This document shows, in pieces, positions 8,111 to 16,870 of a DNA stretch of 64,000 nt. The notes beneath the pieces were generated by a model. The model made no database searches, was not told the origin of the DNA, and saw nothing but the letters and a program-made list of their open reading frames with translations. Source of the DNA: Sutcliffiella deserti (GTDB taxonomy: Bacteria > Bacillota > Bacilli > Bacillales > Bacillaceae_I); contig NZ_JAIQDB010000004.1 in assembly GCF_020037475.1 (NCBI RefSeq), positions 124,001 through 188,000 on the forward strand. Direction: 5' to 3'. A program made the position numbers and the translations under genes. Positions within the stretch are counted from its first letter, which is position 1. Every line of letters starts with the position of its first letter.

Positions 8111-8956
8111 TTATCTATTTTCACATGATTCAATAGGATTTTCATCACAGCTGATCCAATCACTCCAACTGCCAGAGTAAAGCTTAACATTAGAAAATCC
8201 TGCTTCTTTTAAAGCGAGAATGTTGGGGCATGCAGTGACACCAGACCCGCAATAGACAATAACTTCCTTATTTTTATCGAGTTCGGCAAAACGATCGGCC
8301 AATTCCTGCTGGTTTTTCCATCGGCCTGAATCATTAATATTCTCCATCCAGAAATAATGAAGTGCACCTGGAATATGTCCGGCTTTATTATCGATTGGTT
8401 CTTCTATACCTTTGTATCTTTTTTCTTCCCTGGAATCAATAAGATAGCTGTCCCTTTGTTCAAAAGATTGCATTTTATCAATAATATATGGAGCCGAAAC
8501 TACCATGTCCTTTTGCAGCTTTAGAGTAAACGCTCCTTTTTTACCTGAGGGTGGCACGGTGGACTCAAGGGGATATCCAAGACGTTTCCATTCTTGAAAT
8601 CCACCATTGAGTACATAGGAATTTTTATGCCCATAGTAATTCAAAAGCCACCAAAGTCTTGAGGCCATCGAACTATTCTGATCGTCGTACAATACGACCG
8701 TTATATCATCCGTTACACCTGCCATCTCCAATTTCTCCTTAAGAAGCTGAGTGTCAGGTAAAGGATGCCTGCCGCCATGTTTCTGCTTTTCTCCGGAAAG
8801 ATCATGAACTAAATCAAAATAGTAGGCATTGGGTAAATGTTCACTTAAATAGCTTTCGCGTCCTTTGTGTGGAGCATTCAGGTCGAAGCGGCAGTCAATA
8901 ATAACAAGCTGCTCGAGATTATCCTTAACCCAATTTGGTTCGACAATTAATCGCAT
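8111..8956 (-). CDS. Sulfurtransferase, two rhodanese domains
   Basis: 281-aa protein of the thiosulfate/3-mercaptopyruvate sulfurtransferase family. The N-terminal rhodanese domain (IIDCRFDLN, GGRHPLPD, VLYDDQNSSMASRLWWLL) is non-catalytic, with Asp in place of the nucleophile. The C-terminal domain ends in IVYCGSGVTACPN, with the persulfide-forming Cys in the CGSGVTA active loop, closest to mercaptopyruvate sulfurtransferases. GAGGAGG precedes the ATG. It lies 15 nt upstream of the intergenic space after ypbS and is probably co-transcribed with it. Confidence 0.88.
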   Translation of the reverse strand: MRLIVEPNWVKDNLEQLVIIDCRFDLNAPHKGRESYLSEHLPNAYYFDLVHDLSGEKQKHGGRHPLPDTQLLKEKLEMAGVTDDITVVLYDDQNSSMASRLWWLLNYYGHKNSYVLNGGFQEWKRLGYPLESTVPPSGKKGAFTLKLQKDMVVSAPYIIDKMQSFEQRDSYLIDSREEKRYKGIEEPIDNKAGHIPGALHYFWMENINDSGRWKNQQELADRFAELDKNKEVIVYCGSGVTACPNILALKEAGFSNVKLYSGSWSDWISCDENPIESCENR

Positions 8957-8971
8957 GATTTCCTCCTCGAA

Positions 8972-9232
8972 TTATTTATTGCTATTGAATACATATTCCT
9001 CTACCATTTCTTTTGTAACGAGCTTTCGTTGAGGTGCAATCCCCTTTTTTGCTAATTCATTTATTCTGCTAGTTACATTATTGATTTTCTCCGTTGTATA
9101 CGGTTGGTTTTGCTTGCATTTAAGAATTGCTTCTTCAATATAAGTTTCTCTTTGTTGCTCTAGATTTAAAAAAGTTGATACAATTTGGTTCTGTTTTTTG
9201 GAATGCTCACTAATAGCCTTATGTACGCTCAT
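8972..9232 (-). CDS. ypbS: DUF2533 family protein YpbS
   Basis: 86-aa helical soluble protein starting MSVHKAISEHSKKQN, which I recognise as the DUF2533/YpbS type; the gene lies near dynA (ypbR) as in B. subtilis. The start at 9232 was chosen because GGGAGGAG lies 7 nt upstream; a TTG further upstream would contain that site inside the coding region. It overlaps the upstream Cys-rich gene by 14 nt, implying translational coupling. Confidence 0.68.
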   Translation of the reverse strand: MSVHKAISEHSKKQNQIVSTFLNLEQQRETYIEEAILKCKQNQPYTTEKINNVTSRINELAKKGIAPQRKLVTKEMVEEYVFNSNK

Positions 9233-9431
9233 TGCTGTTCTCCTCCCAGACAATTCCTTGTCTTTTCATTAATTGTAGTACTTTCTCCTTAGGCTTCCAA
9301 CAGTTAAATTTATAATGCGGTTTTGTTTCAAAACCTAAGCGGCTGCATCTGTAAACGTTATGTGTGTTTAATTTTATTACCTGATAATGCTGACACGCTG
9401 CACATACTTGAAAGCGATTTGAAATTGTCAT
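9219..9431 (-). CDS. Small Cys-rich, probable zinc-binding protein
   Basis: 70-aa protein with CAAC near residue 10, then YRC and a later CWKPK, giving a C-x2-C...C...C pattern of a zinc ribbon. AAGGGTGAG precedes the ATG. It lies between the nucleotidyltransferase and ypbS and overlaps ypbS. No named function. Confidence 0.65.
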   Translation of the reverse strand: MTISNRFQVCAACQHYQVIKLNTHNVYRCSRLGFETKPHYKFNCWKPKEKVLQLMKRQGIVWEENSNERT

Positions 9432-9442
9432 ATTCTCACCCT

Positions 9443-10177
9443 TTAGTTTATGCCAAGCTGCCTGTAAAAAAGATCGTTAAGATGTTCAAAGGCTGGCCTT
9501 GTACTTGGCAACAGACTTACTTCTTTTTCTATCTCTTGCAAGTATACAGAAATCTTGTTTAAAAGGCTGTTTAAACCTTTATTATTGTGTAAATCGCAAT
9601 ACTTTGCGGAAAGAATTTGCTGCAGCTCTGTTTTATCAAAAACAGAACTACTCTCTGCCAAGGATGTTACATTTATGGAAGGCGGAGAGAAAACTAATAA
9701 CTTTTCTACCATCAAGGTTGCTCTAAGGGCGTGAAAAAGAAATGTAGGGTCACCTTTTTTATCAAAAAGTTTGTGATTTCTTCTTGCCATATTCCAATAA
9801 TGCTCCGCAAGTGTTCTTGTTGAAAATTCACTTGTAACCCCCTTTAGATTTTCAAAAAAAGCAGGCTCTTTGATATAACAGATTGGGGATTGCATCCATT
9901 CATATAAACTAGGGTTTGATTTTAGTGCAAGAGTTAGTGCTTTTTGCACATCCCAGCCCTGAATATCCCATTTACTGTTAAAATAAGTGATGGTATCTTC
10001 ATCCCTTTTAAGTGAAAGATAACGCTTTAAAGGAGAAACATAAATCATACGAATGTCATAGTCACTATCACTGGTTGCCACACCATAGGCTCTGCTTCCT
10101 GCTTCACAGGCATAAAGTATCTTAATTTTATAATCCTGTTCCATCTGTTCTAAGAGCGTGTGAACCGCTTGTGTCAT
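9443..10177 (-). CDS. Predicted nucleotidyltransferase (YcgL/COG3541 type)
   Basis: 244-aa protein with the nucleotidyltransferase signature GSRAYG...SDSDYDIR (residues 28-44), that is GS followed by the paired metal-binding Asp residues. A helical C-terminal half with WNMARRNHKLF follows. The family (COG3541) is widespread in bacteria and phages; the substrate is unknown, possibly RNA or a small molecule. The gene begins 12 nt after the dynA stop, so it is likely in the dynA operon. This gene is not next to dynA in B. subtilis as far as I recall. Confidence 0.8.
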   Translation of the reverse strand: MTQAVHTLLEQMEQDYKIKILYACEAGSRAYGVATSDSDYDIRMIYVSPLKRYLSLKRDEDTITYFNSKWDIQGWDVQKALTLALKSNPSLYEWMQSPICYIKEPAFFENLKGVTSEFSTRTLAEHYWNMARRNHKLFDKKGDPTFLFHALRATLMVEKLLVFSPPSINVTSLAESSSVFDKTELQQILSAKYCDLHNNKGLNSLLNKISVYLQEIEKEVSLLPSTRPAFEHLNDLFYRQLGIN

Positions 10178-10189
10178 CTTGTAATCATC

Positions 10190-13100
10190 CTACCTTTTAA
10201 GTAGTTGCATTTTTTCACGAACTGCTTGAAGCTCTTCGACGTTACTAGTGTCGCTTAGTACTGCTTGCATCCCTCTGAAGTACTCTTCTAGCTGCTGCTT
10301 TAAATCAGATTTTACTTGAACAAAGGAATGTTGCAGTTCTGTTTGATAATGGGAATCCAGTTCTTGCACATTCACCTCCAAATATTGATCCATTAAAGGA
10401 GTAATTTGGATTTCAAGAAACTCTTGCAGTTTTTGCTTATCATTTTTCTCGAAGAATGCTTTGGCATTGCGGTAATAACTTATTGCTTGTTTTTCTGCTT
10501 TTATGGACATAGAAGGAAATTCTGCTTCCACTTTCATAGACTGGATGTTCTCTACATCTAGTTGTGAAAAAGATAGCTGCTCTTCTATTTTTTTCATCTG
10601 TATTTCTACCTCTTCCTGCCACTTATTTAATGAACTGCTCAAGTAATTTTCTAAGCGTACAGTAGTGGCACGAACCTCTTGGGAAAGATTGAGGGAAATG
10701 TCCGATAGGAATTCGTTAACACAAAGAATGAGTTGTTCTTTGATATTTCTCCCATCATCTCTTAAGACAGAAGGGTTAAAAGCTTCTTTAAAAAAGTCAG
10801 AGAAACGCAGCAATGTTCTGTGTTTAACATAATAAAGCAGTTCCTTCACTTCTTTCGATAACAGTGTCTGGTAACTTCCTATTGAATACTCAGAGAGAAC
10901 ATGTTCTATTTTCACTTTATTTTGAAGAAGTAGTTCTCGTTTTGCCTCCTTCTCTTCTTTTCCCAATCTGGATTCTTTTATATAGTTTTCTAACAAAGCG
11001 TCCGCTCGGTTTATCTCAAGGTTTGCAGCATGTATACTCATACTCACAAGGTCATGCTGAATAAAATGTAAAAACTCCTTTTCAAATATGCCCATAAGGG
11101 AGTTAGGTAAGAAAGCATGGGTAAAGCTTTTTCCTTCTTTTTCTTTTAATGCAAGCAGACTTGACACAGGAAATAGACGTGGATTCCTAATTCCGTATAG
11201 CATTAATTGTTCCTCTACATAAGAACATACCAGCTCTAGTTCATCCTCATTCTGAGCAAGATCAGCAGCATTTACTAAAAAGAACATTTTATCAAGCGAG
11301 AATGCATCTTTTATGCGACCAAGTTGAATCAAAAATTCTCGGTCTGCCTTAGAGAAAGCATGTTGATAGTAGGTAACAAAAAGAATAGCATCAGCATTTT
11401 TTATATATTCAAAGGCGACATCTGTATGCCGTGCATTAATGGAATCAGCACCTGGAGTATCTACAAGTGTTAACCCTTCTTGGGTCAGAGGACAATCATA
11501 GAATACTTCAATCCATTCAACGAAACATGACTTCTCCTCTTCTGCTACATATCCCGGGAACTCTTCAAGGGAAACCATCAAAAGCGAACCTAAATGAGTT
11601 TCCATCTGGTCCCATCCACTATTAAAAGCTTTTAGAAAGTGGAAATGCGGCTTTATGTTGGCAGGCAGCTCTTTCTGAGCATTTTTTTGGATGATTTTTT
11701 TTATTGCAGTATTTGCCTCTTCCATTGTTCCGATACTGCTATTAAAGAACGATAAAGCCTGTTGCACATCCAGAAGGAGCTGTTCGCTTGTTTTCATTTG
11801 AATACATACTGTACCATGCGGACGCTCTGGAGTAACAGGTGAAATTTTATTGATGGAAGCCGTTGTAGGATTAGGTGATACAGGTAAGATGTTTTCCCCA
11901 AGCAGGGCATTTGCAAAGGATGACTTACCAGCACTAAACGCACCGAAAAGTGCAACAGTAAAGGATTGATCTTCTAATTTATTCGCACGTTTCTTCAGAT
12001 CCTCTATAACTGTCTGAAATCCATGTAAATCTTTCATATAGGTTGCTGCTTGGTTAAGTACTTTGGACATATATTTGGGATGTAGTAATTCCTGCTGCTG
12101 GGAGAGTGGAGCCTCTGCTTTTTTCTCTTCTGCAGACATACTACCGCTAATTCTCTCCTTTTTTACGGAAAGATTAGCCCCGTTGATTTGGGTATAGACC
12201 CTTTTTAAATACTGCTCCATAAGGTCTGGTTGAGAAGAAATTTCCGATACTTCTTCGGATGATTGCTCATAGAGAACAGCAAATAAATGATCCAGGGTTT
12301 CTTCTATGCTCATTTTAATATGGCTTATTTTTTGATATGCCTGATGCTGCCCTTCAAGAATCTCAATTTCACTTTTAGTTTTTTGATTTTTTTGTAGCAG
12401 AAGCTCATCTAACTGTACAAAAACTTTTTCCATGAACTGTTGTACTTTTTTGCGATAATCTAATTTCACTGCCTGGGCAAGCTCTTTTGTGTATTGAAGT
12501 ACAGCCTCTCCTGTGGCACCCGCTCCAAATTTAACTTGTCCTGCGACAAACTCTTCGTTAATCTCCAACGTAATACTTTGTACCTGCTCAAAAACCGTAG
12601 GATGATATAAGTCATTTTCTTTTAAAAAGGTATAAATATGTTCATGGACGAACTTCTCAATTTGCGTTCCAACACGTTCTGTTAAATCTTCCATGAGCAC
12701 AGATAATCTAGCTTCTTTTTCTTCCAAAGTCTTTTTTCCTGAAAATAGCAGGCCAACTTTGAAGCCCTTTTGCTGGGATTCCAAGTACTTTTGAGCAAGC
12801 TCCCTCATTTCGAATGGGGTGATATTGGCATTCTCTAAAATACGGTTCGTTTCGTTTATAAAGTTTTCTTTCTTTTCCTTACCTTCTGCTTCTACCTTGT
12901 GCCACTCTTCTTTCTTCACCTTAAGTTCAGAAGTAATACCGGCAAAGTCTGACTGTGAATCCTCCACTATTGCAGTAAGCTGTTCTAGCTCTTCTTCATG
13001 ACAATCCATCAGCCATTTTTTATGCTCTTCTACTATATGATGTAGTGCACTTTCAACTGTAATCGGTAATAATCTTTTCTTTTCATCTATTAATAACTGA

Positions 13101-13888
13101 ATCGTTTCTTTAACAATCTTCACATCATTTAGAGGATGGGACTCTTCCATTAGACTTGTATAATAAAGACTTACAGGCTCGATTCCCCAGTCAGCAAAAG
13201 ATTCTTGAATTCTTTTCTGATACGTTTCGAAAGCTATCTCTTCTTCACGATGCTTATCTATTTGATTAACAACTAAGTAAATCTTCTTTTCTTTATCCTG
13301 TAATTCTTTTATGAATTTAAGATTCACTTCCGATTGGACATGATTGTAATCCATCACATAGAAAATTACATCTGCTAGGTGAAGTGCCGATTCAGTAGAA
13401 ACACGGTGGGCGTCATCAGTTGAATCAACGCCGGGTGTATCTAATACGATTAAATCATCCGGTAAGTTGGTAAAAGGATACTGATAGGATACTGACTCCA
13501 CCTGGTCGCCATCTTTACAGTAAGCTTTCACATTTTCAAACAAAACTGGGGGAAGGATTTCTAATGCCTCTCCCTCAAAAAAGTATACGTGTGCCCTTTC
13601 TTCTCCCTTTTGAATCTTAACTACATTTGCTGAAGTGGGAATTGGGCTTGCCGGAAGGATGGATTCCTGCAAAATCTCATTGATAAATGATGATTTACCA
13701 GCAGAAAAGTGACCGCAAAAAGCAATGGTAAGATCTTGATCGATAACTTTCTGTGCTAATTCCGCTACCTTTCTTGCACTCGTGTGGTCGCCTTTATTAT
13801 GTAATTCTTTTAAAATAATAGTCGTTTTTGTAAAAAGTTGTTTATAGGTTTGTTGTTTTCGCTCTATTGGTTTATTTATACCCATCAT
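10190..13888 (-). CDS. dynA: Double dynamin-like GTPase DynA
   Basis: 1232-aa bacterial dynamin made of two fused dynamin units, as B. subtilis DynA (YpbR). The first G domain has P-loop GHFSAGKSS (residues 59-67) and G3 DTPGVDS (150-156). The second has GAFSAGKSS with its Lys at about 655 and a DTPGADS. NQID and VNAAD are the respective G4-type motifs. Long coiled-coil stalks follow each GTPase. The protein tethers and fuses membranes and guards them against phage and antibiotic damage. Length and both active sites look intact. AAGGGGAA precedes tandem ATG codons at the start. Confidence 0.95.
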   Translation of the reverse strand: MMGINKPIERKQQTYKQLFTKTTIILKELHNKGDHTSARKVAELAQKVIDQDLTIAFCGHFSAGKSSFINEILQESILPASPIPTSANVVKIQKGEERAHVYFFEGEALEILPPVLFENVKAYCKDGDQVESVSYQYPFTNLPDDLIVLDTPGVDSTDDAHRVSTESALHLADVIFYVMDYNHVQSEVNLKFIKELQDKEKKIYLVVNQIDKHREEEIAFETYQKRIQESFADWGIEPVSLYYTSLMEESHPLNDVKIVKETIQLLIDEKKRLLPITVESALHHIVEEHKKWLMDCHEEELEQLTAIVEDSQSDFAGITSELKVKKEEWHKVEAEGKEKKENFINETNRILENANITPFEMRELAQKYLESQQKGFKVGLLFSGKKTLEEKEARLSVLMEDLTERVGTQIEKFVHEHIYTFLKENDLYHPTVFEQVQSITLEINEEFVAGQVKFGAGATGEAVLQYTKELAQAVKLDYRKKVQQFMEKVFVQLDELLLQKNQKTKSEIEILEGQHQAYQKISHIKMSIEETLDHLFAVLYEQSSEEVSEISSQPDLMEQYLKRVYTQINGANLSVKKERISGSMSAEEKKAEAPLSQQQELLHPKYMSKVLNQAATYMKDLHGFQTVIEDLKKRANKLEDQSFTVALFGAFSAGKSSFANALLGENILPVSPNPTTASINKISPVTPERPHGTVCIQMKTSEQLLLDVQQALSFFNSSIGTMEEANTAIKKIIQKNAQKELPANIKPHFHFLKAFNSGWDQMETHLGSLLMVSLEEFPGYVAEEEKSCFVEWIEVFYDCPLTQEGLTLVDTPGADSINARHTDVAFEYIKNADAILFVTYYQHAFSKADREFLIQLGRIKDAFSLDKMFFLVNAADLAQNEDELELVCSYVEEQLMLYGIRNPRLFPVSSLLALKEKEGKSFTHAFLPNSLMGIFEKEFLHFIQHDLVSMSIHAANLEINRADALLENYIKESRLGKEEKEAKRELLLQNKVKIEHVLSEYSIGSYQTLLSKEVKELLYYVKHRTLLRFSDFFKEAFNPSVLRDDGRNIKEQLILCVNEFLSDISLNLSQEVRATTVRLENYLSSSLNKWQEEVEIQMKKIEEQLSFSQLDVENIQSMKVEAEFPSMSIKAEKQAISYYRNAKAFFEKNDKQKLQEFLEIQITPLMDQYLEVNVQELDSHYQTELQHSFVQVKSDLKQQLEEYFRGMQAVLSDTSNVEELQAVREKMQLLKR

Positions 13889-14145
13889 TAATTCCCCTTG
13901 GATGTCATGGTCTAGTTCTTATCTTTCTATTCTACTTTAAAAATAAGCCCTATTGCTACTACAATCCTAAAAAATCCTTTAGAGCTTACCAATCGTTGAA
14001 AAAAAGTACAAAAAAAGACCCGATGCTCTTGCTTAGCAAACGGATCTTGTTATGTATTTCAAAGGTAGTATGAAGATACTACCCACCTCGCTTTAAATAG
14101 GCGAGCGCCAAAAAAACAGTTACTGATTAACGACTTTATAAATTC

Positions 14146-14241
14146 TTATTTTGCTTGTTTTGGTTCACAAGTATGTTGTAGTACTACTTTTAAAAGAATG
14201 GAATAGGCAACAATCGTTGTACCTGCAAAAAGAAATGTCAT
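14146..14241 (-). CDS. 31-aa single-pass membrane micropeptide under a Fur-box promoter
   Basis: The frame encodes MTFLFAGTTIVAYSILLKVV... ending HTCEPKQAK: one hydrophobic helix and a short basic, Cys-containing tail. AAGGGAGA lies about 10 nt upstream of the ATG. A promoter with an exact Fur operator sits 27-70 nt upstream. B. subtilis has Fur-regulated small basic proteins (FbpA, FbpB, FbpC), and this may belong with them, but I cannot establish similarity by eye. Reality of the gene rests on the operator, ribosome binding site and coding character. Confidence 0.6.
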   Translation of the reverse strand: MTFLFAGTTIVAYSILLKVVLQHTCEPKQAK

Positions 14242-14267
14242 GGTCGGGCCATCTCCCTTATTGAAAT

Positions 14268-14282
14268 TGATAATTATTATCA
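14268..14282. promoter_or_regulatory. Fur operator, exact consensus
   Basis: TGATAATTATTATCA is a perfect 7-1-7 Fur box for Bacillus (TGATAATNATTATCA). It lies downstream of the -10 element and 26 nt before the start of the micropeptide gene at 14241. Confidence 0.85.
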
Positions 14283-14310
14283 TCTTATCAGATTTTCTTT
14301 TAATTGACAA
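14282..14310 (-). promoter_or_regulatory. Promoter of the Fur-boxed micropeptide
   Basis: On the minus strand TTGTCA (-35, 14305-14310) and TAAGAT (-10, 14282-14287) are 17 nt apart. The -35 lies in the second Fur-like box, and the -10 abuts the perfect Fur box, a classic repression layout. Confidence 0.6.
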
Positions 14311-14319
14311 TGACTATCA
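14305..14319. promoter_or_regulatory. Second, imperfect Fur-like box
   Basis: TGACAATGACTATCA matches the 7-1-7 Fur box at 12 of 14 defined positions. It covers the -35 element and the ypbQ stop codon. Confidence 0.6.
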
Positions 14320-14883
14320 TTCAATATTTTTATTTAATTTAGGTCGAAATCTGCTTTTTTCTTGTATATAGTCCGAATAGTTCTTTGTCGTCTCTGATAA
14401 GGCTGCTTCTTCAATTGGAATTCTAATGGATAGCATCCACATATTTAATACAGTGAAAATCAATGCCGTTACATAAGCTTGAAATAAGATGGGAATTAAA
14501 ATAATTTCTAATCCGACAATAAAATAGTTTGGATGCCTCAAAAAGCGGTATGGCCCTTTTTGAATTACTACCGCATCAGGAACAATCAGAATTTTGGTGT
14601 TCCAATACTTTCCTAGTGATCGGATAGCCCAAATTCTGAGCAACTGTGTGGCTATAAAAAGCAAAAGAATAGAGGACCAAACGGGACTAATCTCTTTATT
14701 GAAAATAAGTACCTCTAGTAAAAAACTCATCAAAAAAGAAGTATGTAACAGCAACATGTAAGTGTAATGACTGCTTCCAAATTCTAAGGCGCCTTGATCT
14801 TTCATCCATTTTTCGTTTTTCCTAGCTATCCTCAGTTCTCCTAATCTTTGCATGACTATAAATAGATAAAAAACAGTAAACAT
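14317..14883 (-). CDS. ypbQ: Alkylpyrone O-methyltransferase, isoprenylcysteine methyltransferase family
   Basis: 188-aa integral membrane methyltransferase (ICMT-like), B. subtilis YpbQ/BpsB. It has four to five hydrophobic segments and the C-terminal motif GPYRFLRHPNYFIV, the SAM-binding R-HP-Y signature of this family, followed by EEAALSE. In B. subtilis it methylates the alkylpyrones made by the neighbouring type III polyketide synthase. The start is 4 nt after the synthase stop, so the two are translated from one message. Confidence 0.87.
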   Translation of the reverse strand: MFTVFYLFIVMQRLGELRIARKNEKWMKDQGALEFGSSHYTYMLLLHTSFLMSFLLEVLIFNKEISPVWSSILLLFIATQLLRIWAIRSLGKYWNTKILIVPDAVVIQKGPYRFLRHPNYFIVGLEIILIPILFQAYVTALIFTVLNMWMLSIRIPIEEAALSETTKNYSDYIQEKSRFRPKLNKNIE

Positions 14884-14887
14884 TTTC

Positions 14888-15967
14888 TCACTCCCACTTT
14901 AATAGGACCAGTTCCGAGCTGAAGCCAGGACCCAGAGCTCCTGCGAGTCCTATATCCCCTTTTTTTGCTTCCTGTTCCATAATTTCTTTTAAAACATATA
15001 GGACAGTAACAGAGGACATATTTCCAAAATTCTTTAACACATTTAAAGAAGTTTGGAGCTTAGACTGTTCCATTTCCAGACAAGCTTCATAGGCGTCTAA
15101 AACCTTCTTACCACCTGGGTGAAGAACAAAATGATTTAAGTCACTTTTTTCTATTCTATGAACGTTTAAAAATCGCTGCACATTTGGTGATAACCAATTT
15201 AAAATTATTTCAGGGATGTCCCGCGAAAAAACGACAAATAACCCATCATTTTTAATTTCCCAGCCCATAACATCTTCAGAATCCTCCATCAATGTCGATT
15301 GAGTGCCTTGTATGCTGGGGTAAGAACAATCTCCTTCAATTATCACTTCGTCTCCGCCCACAAGCACACTGGCGATTCCATCTGCAAAGAGAGAAGTTCC
15401 TATAAGATTACTTTTGGAAAGATCACCTTTCTGAAAGGTTAAACTGCAAAGCTCCACACATAAAATTAATACCTTTGCTTTTGGAAAGGCTTTACAATAT
15501 TCATAGGCCCTTGAAAGGCCTGCTGCTCCTCCAGCACAACCAAGACCCCATATTGGAATTCTTTTGGTATATGGAGTAATCGGCAGGATATTCATAATTC
15601 TTGCTTCCACACTAGGGGTTGACATTCCGGTAGTGGATATGTAAAAAATTGCTTCTATTTCTTCATATGGAACTACGGTTGGCAGCGTTTTCGTATTGGA
15701 TAAACATGCTTTTATCGCTTCAACTCCATAAGATACTGCTTCTGTAATATAGAGATTATTTTTCTCTTCAAAGGAATGAGCTTCTTGAAACCATTCAATA
15801 TTATTAACAAAGTGACGTTTTTCGATTTGTCCGTTTTGAAAGACCGTTAAAAGCCTGTTGATATCTTTGAAAGAGTTTCCGAATAGTTCTTTCGCAAATT
15901 CCACTGCAGAATCTTGGGAAATCGAATATTTGGGAATAGCAGTACCGACCGACAATATTTTTGGCAT
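14888..15967 (-). CDS. bcsA: Type III polyketide synthase (BcsA/BpsA)
   Basis: 359-aa chalcone-synthase-like enzyme making alkylpyrones from fatty acyl-CoA and malonyl-CoA. The catalytic triad is visible: Cys in GLGCAGGAAG, His in FVLHPGGKK and Asn in NFGNMSSVTV. The C-terminal GALGPGFSSELVLL is also typical. The ATG at 15967 (MPKILSVGTAIPKYS) follows GAGGTG; the longer upstream frame has no ribosome binding site. With ypbQ it forms a two-gene unit for alkylpyrone methyl ethers. Confidence 0.9.
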   Translation of the reverse strand: MPKILSVGTAIPKYSISQDSAVEFAKELFGNSFKDINRLLTVFQNGQIEKRHFVNNIEWFQEAHSFEEKNNLYITEAVSYGVEAIKACLSNTKTLPTVVPYEEIEAIFYISTTGMSTPSVEARIMNILPITPYTKRIPIWGLGCAGGAAGLSRAYEYCKAFPKAKVLILCVELCSLTFQKGDLSKSNLIGTSLFADGIASVLVGGDEVIIEGDCSYPSIQGTQSTLMEDSEDVMGWEIKNDGLFVVFSRDIPEIILNWLSPNVQRFLNVHRIEKSDLNHFVLHPGGKKVLDAYEACLEMEQSKLQTSLNVLKNFGNMSSVTVLYVLKEIMEQEAKKGDIGLAGALGPGFSSELVLLKWE

Positions 15968-16048
15968 GAACAAGCACCTCAGTAAGTTAAGTACTGTTAC
16001 TTTTCTCCAAACAAACACTTAATATACTAATTCTGGATTTCGTTATAC

Positions 16049-16083
16049 AAAAAAAAAAGCTTTCCCCATAAAGAAGGAAAGCT
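16049..16083 (-). terminator. Terminator of the acetyltransferase gene
   Basis: AGCTTTCC and GGAAAGCT are separated by about 10 nt and followed on the minus strand by ten T residues. It lies between the acetyltransferase at 16170 and bcsA. Confidence 0.8.
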
Positions 16084-16169
16084 AAAACGTTTTAAAGGAG
16101 TTGTTGTGTTGTTGTGCAGTCTTTATTATAACTAAGAATAGCTTTTTTATCATTATAAATTATTGGAAA

Positions 16170-16703
16170 CTAATTTTTATAAAATTTGGCCATCCATATT
16201 TCGTCTACATATTCCCCATTTATAAAGGCTTGGTCTTTTTGGGTGCCTTCTTCATGAAAGCCGTATTTTTTATATAATTGGAATGCTATTTTATTAGATG
16301 AAAAAACAGTCAAACATAGCTTACGAATATTCTGTTCGCACCACATATCCGTATAATCCATGATTTTCTTCCCTATGCCAAGTCCTTGGGCTTCTTGTGC
16401 GAGCCATGTTCGAAACAGACCTGTATGACGTTTCATAATTATTTCTCCCTTAATTACTCTCCCGATTCCTACTACTCTTCCTTCCCGTTCCACTCCCACA
16501 TACATGTTCCCTTTTTTAATCATTTCTTGTATAAATTCCCTCTCCTCTTCCACAGAGCGGGGGACATCTTTTTGAATATATTCACCAGCAGCAATAATAC
16601 TTGCTACTGCTGTTACGATATCTTCTGCATCCTCTTGTACTAATGGTCGAAGTTTTACTGTGGAGCCGTCTTTTGCTGTGAATTCTAATAATAAATCAAA
16701 CAT
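16170..16703 (-). CDS. GNAT family N-acetyltransferase
   Basis: 177-aa acetyl-CoA-dependent acyltransferase of the GNAT fold. The acetyl-CoA loop AQGLGIGKKIMDYTDMW (Q/RxxGxG/A) and the later LTVFSSNKIAFQLYKKYGF are the classic motifs A and B. The substrate is unknown; the N-terminal TAKDGSTVKLRPLVQEDAEDI is the usual GNAT opening. The start is the ATG at 16703, 6 nt after GAGGAGG. Confidence 0.88.
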   Translation of the reverse strand: MFDLLLEFTAKDGSTVKLRPLVQEDAEDIVTAVASIIAAGEYIQKDVPRSVEEEREFIQEMIKKGNMYVGVEREGRVVGIGRVIKGEIIMKRHTGLFRTWLAQEAQGLGIGKKIMDYTDMWCEQNIRKLCLTVFSSNKIAFQLYKKYGFHEEGTQKDQAFINGEYVDEIWMAKFYKN

Positions 16704-16870
16704 GATGTTCCTCCTCAATTTCTTCCTGAGAAAAAAATACTAATACATCTTCTTATATTCTTCAACAAATTTAACTCAAACTAAGAAATTTGTAGAAAAT
16801 TGTTGAAAAATAATATTTTTTATATGATATGATAAAAAAGTACTATTTATTTTAGTTAAGGAGGTACAAT

